DNA of 64,000 nt, from contig NC_081830.1 of the NCBI RefSeq assembly GCF_030867095.1, positions 38,812,781 through 38,876,780 on the forward strand, in the 5' to 3' direction. How positions within the stretch are numbered: the first letter of the stretch is position 1; every line of letters starts with the position of its first letter. The notes beneath the pieces are model-generated. The model was not told the origin of the DNA. It made no database searches and worked only from the letters and a program-made list of their open reading frames with translations. The translations under genes and the position numbers were made by a program. Positions 56,332-64,000 of the stretch are shown piece by piece. The stretch comes from Alligator mississippiensis (lineage: Eukaryota > Chordata > Crocodylia > Alligatoridae).

Positions 56332-57449
56332 GTGGGGAGGTGTAGGATATGTTGGGGGATGTGGGTGTATGTGGGATTTGTGGGGTGTGAGGGAGGGTGG
56401 GAAGGTGTGGGGATGCCCCCACATGGCTCTCAGTCCCTGACACCAGCAGCAGCAGGCAGCAGACCCTTGGGGTGCTCATGCCCTTTGCAACCGCAGCCGC
56501 CCAGTGGTGCACGGCTCCAGCCCATTCTGGGAGCTGCATGTGGCAGCAAAGAGAGGAGCCAGGCTGGCCTACCTCTATCATGTGGGGCTGCATGCAGCTC
56601 CCAGCACTCAGACCCCACCAGGGTAAAGCCCTTCATGATAGAGCTGGTTGCCTTCCTCGCTCCCTGTCGCCACATGCAGCTCCTGGGACTCTACCAGGAA
56701 GCAGGGGGCAGGGCTCCCCACCATTTCCAGTGGGGTTTCAGGAGTGGTAGCAGGGAGTGGGGTGAGACCCACTGGCTCCGTTGGCAGGGCTTCCCCCCAG
56801 TGACTCACAAGTCCCGGGAATTGCATGTGAGCCCTGCACAATAGAGGCAGGCTGGCCTGGCTCCACTCCTTGCTGCCACGCACAGCTCTCAGAACTGACT
56901 GGAGCCACACACTGCTGGGCAGCTGAACCTGCGTGGGTCATGAGCACCCTGAGAGTCCACCACCTACTGCTGCTGCCGCTGGCAGCTGGGCCTGTGCGCC
57001 ATGGTGGGGAGTGTGTGTGGGGGTCCCCATACCCTCCCCCACCCTATCTCATACTCCACACACCCATGCCCAATCCCTGGCCACCCAAGCTCCACATTCC
57101 CACCACCCCACTGGGCGCAGGTCCCCACGCTTTGCACTCCCGCCCAGCTGCAGCTTCCCTACCTGCTGCCGGGAATGAGTGCTGCAGCAGTGACACAAGG
57201 AGGAGCTGCTGGAGGCCAGGGAAGCTGAGCAGGTCCCCCAGTGCCTGCAGCAGTGGCAGCAGCAGCCCTGCCTGCACTCTGTGTGCGCTGGCCAGGGCTG
57301 GGCCCCTCCTGCACATGAGGGTGGGAATGGGAGCAAAGCAAGTGGGCTGGGTGGGTGGGGTACGATTAATTAGTGGGTGCCTGCAGGCCAGATGATGAAA
57401 TTGCCTGGCAGGCCAGATCTGGCCCACAGGCCACTCCGATGTAGAGGGA

Positions 57450-58290
57450 CAACAGAATGTGTTGACAGGATCAGGCCTTTACTCTGTAGCACAGTAAGTG
57501 AAAGCTGAGTCTCAATTTAGTTCCTGGTGGACAACAGACAACATCACACACACAAAAAAACCCTTTCATAATTAGTACCTTTGCTGACAGCTTTTGGAGA
57601 GGGGTCATTGGAAGAGCATGGAGACAGCAATGAGCTTATTGTAAAAAGTAGCCCCTCAAGGAAAGAGAGGAGCATCTGCAAAAGAAGGTTTGGTAGAAGA
57701 AGTGAAAAACAGATTTTTGAAGTCACTGGAATGTTGCCTCCTTTCAGGGCGCCCCAGCTGGCAGCTCCTCTGCTTCAGTGTCACTTCTTGTCTTCCGGTA
57801 ATATACCTATCCTCCAACACCTTCTGGTTGAAGTGACCCAGACCTCCAGGTAGGCCACAGAGAAGTCTACCCCTTCAGGGATTCCCAGAGTTCAACACAA
57901 ACACAAAGAAACAAACTGTATTGAATTTTTCAGAAATTTAAAAATCTTTAGATGAAAAGTTCAGGGAAATCAACATGTTTGCAAAATATTTCAGAGCCGT
58001 GGAACCTGCCTGAGTCAGTTCCTAGGCAAAATATTTTGCTCAGCTTGAGTACTTAGAAGTTTGCTCTGCCTTTCCTTCAGTCGTGATAATGGTGAAGAAA
58101 CAGAGAAACAATCGCTTTCTTCTAACACTGAGCAGGGAGCTCTGTTAGGATATGGAAAACATGATTCATCCTAAAGCTATTTTATTTCTTTCTCTCTCTG
58201 CTTCACCTTTAATAACTTGCTGCCTGACTTCCTCCTATAGCAAAACAGTACACAAACATCTTTCTATATTATTTTTTTGATGGAAAGTAA
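57450..58290. other. Unassigned sequence
   Basis: No recognisable feature. Confidence 0.4.
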
Positions 58291-58294
58291 AGAC

Positions 58295-58380
58295 GACATC
58301 TTTTACTGGACCAACTCTATAGTTGGAAGAGATGTAAGACAGCCTTTCAGGCACAAGTACCTTTCTTCAGGTCTGGGAAA
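58295..58380 (-). mobile_element. Q-family retroelement-like tail, copy 5
   Basis: Minus-strand reading: CCTGAAGAAAGGTACTTGTG then CCTGAAAGGCTG and GTTGGTCCAGTAAAAGATG. The core hairpin AGGTAC/GTGCCT is fully paired here, with one G-U pair. Confidence 0.65.
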
Positions 58381-61300
58381 AAAGAAAATGCAGCCAAAGC
58401 TAGATACCAGTTAAAACAGGGCGCTGACAGAAGTGTTATTTGCCTCTTGATCAGCACCTTGAAAGTGCTCTACAGCCATGCCCTGACAGAAATACACAGC
58501 TGCAAAGTGCTTTAAAAGTGCCCAGAGCACCTTCATTAACTTCTGTTTGTATCTGTGCGTGAGCAGGGCTGAGCTGATACAGCCCACCACTGCTCCCAGG
58601 GCTGTCTTCAGGATGGCAGGGGAGGAGGAGTGGGGAGAAAGCTCCATCTGGAGGTTGCCCAGCCTGTGCTGGAATGGGGGGCAGGTGGACTGGAGTCCCC
58701 TGAGAGACTTATTGGGGAATTTGAGTCTGACAAGAATTTGGGTGCGGTTTGGAGGTTGTTTCAAAGCCAGGAGTTGTGGGGAATATTCCTCTCAAGGTCT
58801 GATCCTCTTTCACTACAAGCTGTAATTGTTTGATGACCCTTTTAGAGGTTCCAGTGTGGGACAGTACATGGGAAAACAGAGTGTGCTGTCAGCAGGGGTT
58901 TTCTTTTTGTATTTCATTAAGTTAGTGCTCAAAGATGTGGTCTGTTTCTCTGCTGGAGCGCGCTTGCTCGGTAAAGGCTGTTTTATGTGGGTGAGATGTG
59001 CGTCATGAGTTCTCAGAGCAGACACAGTGATACATGAGGGCCTGACTATATGTAGGGAGCTGCCTAATTGCACTTTGGTGACAGAAAAATCATGGACTGA
59101 TCACGGCGCCCAGCATCATTGTCATGGTCTTCTGCAGTGCTGCCCTTGCCTTGACAAGAGGGCTGCCCATTGTGTGGTCCCACTCCTTGCCGCTGATTGG
59201 CGAAGAGAGGCAGGGCCGCATGATGGGCAGCCTTCTCTGCCAATCAACAGCAACAGGTAGGGGGGCGGCTGCCATCTTTGCTGTTTCCCTTCATGCCAGC
59301 AGCTTCTGCCCCACCATAGCACGCTGCAAGGCTGGTCTGCAGCAGCCCTAAGGACCATTGGCTCCCTCTGGGGAGCCAGCATTTTATTTTTAGTATTTTT
59401 TTTTGTTTGGTTGGTTCTCTTTTTAACTGGTGATTCCATGCCAAAGTCATGGGGATTGACATTTTCTTAGGGTTTGCAAAAAACACTTTTTTTTTCAGTT
59501 TCCACAAGAAACACAAAATTATGAATAGGGAAGATCCCAAACTTTAGGTTGGGCATGTTCAGAATGCCTGCTGGTTGTATGGACATATTTAAGATGATGT
59601 ATGGGTTTTCTTTGCATATTGTGTTGCTGGAGGGGTGCCATTCTGGATATGGATCCTGGTATCTATAAAGCTGATGTTAGTGGAGGAGTATTCCAGAGAC
59701 AGCGTGATAGAAGGATGGAAGCTGTTAAAGCCAGGGTTGAAATCAATACGTGAATCCAGGCATTCAGTCCAGATGATGCATATTTCATGTAATGCAAGTA
59801 TAATGCAGGTTTTATGGTACAGTTTTCCAAAAAATCTTCTTCAAGGCAGCTCATGAGGAGGTTGGCATATTAAGAGTCCATTGCTCTGCCCATTGTTCTG
59901 TGAATAAATACAGGATGTAATTTTCTCATTCTAATGACCTGGCATCTTTCATGAATACTGCATTCATTCACACTAAAGATCACGGTTACAGCAAGTGCTG
60001 TTTTTATCTAATCATGGAGATTCTTCCATCACTGGTTGCTAGGGAGAGACCTGATCCCACTCACTCTCATCTCCCACTGACTTAAAAGGCAGCTTGGGTT
60101 GCACCTGAGCTGTCGGTTTGTTTCTAGCTTTGCGTCAAGTGATGTTAATTTTGAGCATCTGCTCATTTTTTTTACACATGCCAGGCTATTTGGGCTTGCT
60201 GGGAAAAAGTCTGTGGCATAGGGTTACTGTGTATTGGCAGCGTTCAGCCTTGCTGAGAGTATAGGCACCGATAAGTACTATGAACAGGGTTTCAGGTTGA
60301 AGTCTCTGCCTCATATTCAGAAACACGTAATGGGGAGAATGGGTGGATTGACTCATGTTGGCATATTTAATATAATGTTAGTGAAAGGTGCCAGATGGAA
60401 CAATATTCTTTGTATGCTGAATAAATGGAACGCACACAGGGGCCAGTGCAGTATTGCCTTGCCAACAGGGCTCTTCCTACCTTTGTCTTAGAGGGAATTC
60501 CTTCTCCACACCCATTCGGGCCTGGAGCTCTCTGCTCAGACTGCAATACAGCAGCCACTGTCTCGGTTTTCTTCCTGTCCCTTCGCACACTCTGTAACTG
60601 TACATGTACATGTGTGGCTGTAGTGTGTATCTCTCCCATGAGATCTGATAAGAGCATACGTTTTGGTCAGTTCCTGAATTCTGTGTGTCATTGCTGTTGT
60701 CACTGACCTCAGAGGCAGTTTCTAGCCGTGCAGAGAGTACAGAGCTAGGTCCCCTGTGACCACACTGCAGAGAGGGAAGGTTTGGTATGAAGCTGCAGCA
60801 GTTTTGTCATACTAGCATTCTGTTAGGCCAGCTCTGCAGCCTGTAACCAGCCTAGAGTCAAGGGAGGTTTTGGCTGCAGGTACGAATTTGGATTTGGTTT
60901 GTTGTTTTAAACACTAATTGTGGTGATTTAAAAAAAAAGGGGGGGGGCGGGATATTAGAAATTATGGGCCTGATCCTCCGAGGTACAGATTGGTGTTTGA
61001 TTTCTGCAAGAGCTAAGGACCTAGAAAGATTGCATCCGCTTCCAAGCTCTGTAAAAATGGGAGGTTCCAATTTTACCAAGTAGTGAAACTAGGGTTCAGG
61101 CACCAATTTGGAGGGGGTCCCAGCAAGGCAGCCTGCAGGGAACTGGCACTGGCCCCAGCCCTGGCCCCACACACCACATGCAGGAAGCCAGCCCCAAGAA
61201 CAGCATCAGCTGCTGTCAGGAGAGACCCTTCCATGCTTGCCCCTACTCCTTCCCCTTCCCTGCTGCTCTCAGGTGCTTAGTACAAAACCCCTCCCCCCAT

Positions 61301-61424
61301 CTCTGCCCAGGGTGCAAAAATCACTAGTTTGCATCCATTTTTGCCACATACCCTGACAGGCCTATCCACATCTGTTCATATCAATGGCCTATTTTTAAAC
61401 TAAGCCCACTGGGGGACTACCGCC
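58381..61424. other. Unassigned sequence
   Basis: Open frames of 60-117 codons here lack domains or splice context. A mixed A8/G9 tract lies near 60930-60948. 61090-61420 is GC-rich and might belong to the 5' part of the following CR1. Confidence 0.35.
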
Positions 61425-63065
61425 ACTGCTGGCCTGCTGAGCAACCCTTGCAAAGCCAGCAGGCCAAGGCACTTAAGGCAGCCCACCCCTGCCCCAGCCC
61501 TGGAACAACCGGTAGGCAAGGCAAGGGCCCTCAAAGGGACACTTGCCTGTCTGTACACAAATGCCAGGAGCTTGGGGAATAAACAGGAGGAACTTGTTCT
61601 CTTGCTTAGCGCAAAAATTATGATGTCATAGGGATAACGGAGACCTGGTGGGACTCCACCCATGACTGGACCATGGGTATAAACGGCTATACCCTGTACA
61701 GGAGAGATCGAGTAGACAAAAGGGGTGGGGACGTAGCTCTCTATGTCAAGGAGAGCTATGCATCCCTGCAAGCCGACATTGGCGACCAGGGTGGACGGCT
61801 GGAGAGCCTCTGGGTTAAAATCCATGGGGAACACGGCACAGGGGACACAATGGTGGGAATCTACTACAGACCTCCCACCCAAAGTCAAGAGCTTGACCAG
61901 GAGTTTGCCAGGGAATTGGCTGAGGCCGCATGCTCCAGGTCCATGGTTGTCATGGGAGACTTCAACTACCCAGACATCTCATGGGAAGAGCAAACGGCTA
62001 AATCCGAGCGGTTGCAAAGCTTCCTCTCCTGCATGGATGACCTCTATCTGACATGAGATCTACGGGCCAACAAGATGAAAAACGCTGCTCGACCTGGTAC
62101 TGGCAACCAGGGATGACCTAATCAGCAACCTAATGATCGAAAGGAAGCTGGGTGACAGCAACCACGAGCTGATCACCTTCACCATCTGCCATAAAGCTGG
62201 CAAGTCAGTCAGCAATACAGAAGTCCTTGACTTCAGGAAAGCTGACTTTGACAAGCTCAGGAGGCTTGTTGGTGAGGCCCTAAAGGACCATGACCCCAAG
62301 GGGAGAGGAGCTCAGGAAGAGTGGTTGCTCCTCAAGGGAGCGATCCTCGATGTACAAGCTAATGCTATTCCGTCTTGGAGGAAAGGCAGCAAAAGGGCAC
62401 AGCAGCCCCTTGGCTCTCCAGGGAACTAGCGGACCTCCTGTGTCTAAAAAGAAAGGCCTACAAAGGATGGAGGATGGGATCCACCTCCAAGGAGGAATAT
62501 TCCACACTGGTCTGGTCCTGCAGGGAGCAAACCAGGAAAGCCAAGGCTGCGACAGAACTCCAACTAGCTACAAGTATCAAAGACAATAAACAGTCCTTTT
62601 TTAGATGTGTGTGGAGCTGGAGGAAAAGCAAGGGCAACACTGCACCCCTGCTAAACCAGATGGGACAACTGACAACCGACGCCCAGGAAAAAGCCAACCT
62701 ATTAAATGGGTACTTTGTGTCGGTCTTTCATCAGTCCCACGGGATGCCCCTGCCCACTATGGGACAGAGGGGCCTGGGTGAGGGAGGCCTGGATGAGGGA
62801 GATTCCCTGTCCTCCATCAATGCTGACCACGTGAAGGAACACCTTGAGAGGCTGGACACCTTCAAGTCAGCCGGCCCTGTTTACGCCTCAGGGTACTCAA
62901 GGAGTTCGCAAGCATCATAGCCCAGCCCCTGGCATGGATCTTCAAGAACTCCTGGTGCTCTGGTGAAGTGTCTGAAGATTGGAAGAAGGCCAGTGTGGTG
63001 CCTATCTTCAAGAAAGGGAGGAAAGTGGATCTGGCAAACTACAGGCCCATCAGCCTGACTTCTAT
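61425..63065 (+). mobile_element. CR1 LINE ORF2: endonuclease and start of reverse transcriptase, interrupted
   Basis: First clear homology is near 61510 (CLYTNARSLGNKQEELVLL). The AP-endonuclease follows: GITETWWDSTHDW, NGYTLYRRDRVDKRGGDVAL, VGIYYRPPTQ and VVMGDFNYPDISWE, then a stop after DLYLT at 62056. A frameshift follows, after which LDLVLATRDDLISN and LGDSNHELITFTI continue; the catalytic SDH motif reads SNH. The linker (WLSRELADLLCLKRKAYKGW) and the start of the reverse transcriptase ([20 protein letters not shown]) follow after another small frame change near 62880. The copy breaks at YRPISLTSI where the second CR1 begins at 63066. Its 3' half should resume beyond the window. Confidence 0.9.
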
Positions 63066-64000
63066 CATAGAATCATAGAAGTAGGGTCGGAAGGGACCTT
63101 GTAGATCTTCAAGTCTGACCCTCTGCCTGGGCAGGAGGAAAACTGGGCTCAAATGACCCCATCCAGGTAGGCGTCAAGCCTCTTCTTAAAGACCACTTCC
63201 CTTGGAAGTTGGTTCCAGATCCTAGCCACCATAACTGTGACGTAGTTCTTACGGATGTCTAATCTAAACCTACTCTCCAACAACTTGTGGCTGTTATTCC
63301 TTGTTATCCCGGGGGGCACTAGGGGAAACAAGGTCTCCACCAAACCCTTCTGGTCCCCCCTAGTGAGTTTATAGATGGTCACCAGGTCCCCCCTCAGCCT
63401 TCTCTTGTGAAGGCTGAACAGGTTCAGGTCCCGTAGCCTCTTATTGTAGGGTCTGCCCTGCTGTCCCCAGATCATGTGGGTGGCCCTCCTCTAGACCCTC
63501 TCAATGTTGTCCACATCCCTCTTGAAGTGGGGTGCCCAGAACTGGACACAGTACTCCAGCTGTGGCCTGACCAGTTTCGCGTAGAGGGGGAGGATCACCT
63601 CCTTGGCCCTACTTGAGATGCACCTGTGGATGCACAATAGGGTCCGGTTAGCCCTGCTGACCATGACCTCGCATTGTCGGCCCATGTTTATCTTGGAGTC
63701 AATAATGACTCCAAGAATGACTCCAAGATCCCTTTCTACCTCCATGCTCTCAAGAAGGGAGTTTCCCATCTTATAAGTGTGCTGCTGGTTACTGCTGCCC
63801 AAGTGCAGCACCCTGCACTTGTCCGTATTGAAATGCATCCTGTTTTTGTTAGCCCACCCCTGCAACCTATCCAGGTCTTGCTGTAGTCTTTCCCTCCCTA
63901 CTAGCGTGCCCACCTCACCCCAAATGTTGGTATCATCAGCAAATTTAAACAGGTTGCTTTTGATCCCGTCATCCAAATTGCTGATAAAGAAATTGAACAG
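63066..64000 (-). mobile_element. CR1 LINE, opposite orientation, nested, cut by the window end
   Basis: The 3' tail CATAGAATCATAGAAG abuts the interrupted CR1. Going into it on the minus strand are the ORF2 C-terminus (LDAYLDGVI stop, RFRLDIRKNYVTVMVARIW), then VILPLYAKLVRPQLEYCVQF, CRVLHLGSSNQQHTYKMG and FKFADDTNIWGE, the catalytic FADD block. One frame change lies near 63480. The 5' end is outside the window, so its length and completeness are unknown. Confidence 0.93.

Larger units (their letters stand above)
54395..57438. mobile_element. Non-autonomous hAT-type element hosting a CR1
   Basis: The left end CACGGGTATGCAATTATTTT followed by GGCTGGAGGGCC, and the right end, reverse-complemented CGGAGTGGCCTGTGGGCC, match the common vertebrate hAT terminus 'CAGGGGTGGGCAA...GG..GAGGGCC'. 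The flanks ATGTAGTG (54387-54394) and ATGTAGAG (57439-57446) agree at 7 of 8 bases, as expected for a hAT duplication. The interior is GT-rich minisatellite (54765-54848 and 56332-56420) and then GC-rich (56420-57350). About 1480 bp of it is the later CR1 insertion. Confidence 0.72.

Noticed and set aside
54946-56424. 492-codon frame taken as a host gene
   Set aside because: It is CR1 ORF2. Its first ~31 codons are translated minisatellite joined by chance.
46884-64000. Third coding exon of INPP5D (expected ASEGV...RFFTKLDQLIEFYK)
   Set aside because: I looked for this sequence on the plus strand and did not find it; it probably lies outside the window.
1-64000. tRNA, rRNA or small RNA genes
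   Set aside because: No cloverleaf with box A and box B, and no snRNA or rRNA sequence, was recognised by eye. A tRNAscan-SE and Rfam run would be decisive.

Overview
The window reads as vertebrate, most likely non-avian reptile, nuclear DNA. A crocodilian or turtle is my best guess. The reasons are abundant CR1 LINEs, hAT-type and short inverted-terminal-repeat DNA transposons, spliced single-copy genes with long introns, and the conserved gene order NEU2 then INPP5D. Protein-coding sequence is sparse. Two host genes are well supported, both on the + strand: a complete two-exon cytosolic sialidase, NEU2 (30332-32760), and the first two coding exons of INPP5D/SHIP1 (38345-38478 and 46820-46883), whose remaining exons must lie beyond 64000. 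A weak candidate for the first coding exon of NGEF sits on the minus strand at 18574-18702. Mammals keep NGEF on the opposite strand just upstream of NEU2.

Region by region: 1-6.8 kb is an old LINE split by an essentially full-length hAT transposon (1152-5627). That transposon has an exact 8-bp target duplication, a decayed BED-finger transposase, and a 358-bp inverted repeat in its 3' part. 7.4-13 kb carries a hAT-ended non-autonomous element with an 80-bp tandem repeat, two copies of a terminal-repeat family (called X here; a third copy is at 48.9-50.2 kb), and a palindromic retroelement-like tail. 13.6-15 kb and 24-25.6 kb hold the two members of an 879-bp direct duplication containing a retroviral LTR fossil; the second copy is followed by a tRNA-Ser type primer-binding site. 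15-24 kb and 25.7-30 kb are mostly unassigned intergenic DNA.

30-47 kb is the genic core. NEU2 keeps every catalytic residue at the same numbering as the human enzyme. INPP5D intron 1 (38479-46819) contains an 832-bp near-perfect palindrome, a decayed repeat with a small transposon nested in it, a CA microsatellite and an old CR1. 47-64 kb is INPP5D intron 2 or beyond. It contains X copy 3, a non-autonomous hAT (54395-57438) with a young CR1 inside it, and at the right edge a CR1 (+) interrupted by a second, oppositely oriented CR1 that runs off the window.

NEU2 and INPP5D are neighbours but are not known to share a pathway: one removes sialic acids in the cytosol, the other dephosphorylates PIP3 in blood cells. 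The most unusual signals are structural. They are the large palindrome, a hammerhead-ribozyme-like core (CTGANGA, hairpin, GAAA) in two repeat families, and several nested insertions whose target sites can be reconstructed.
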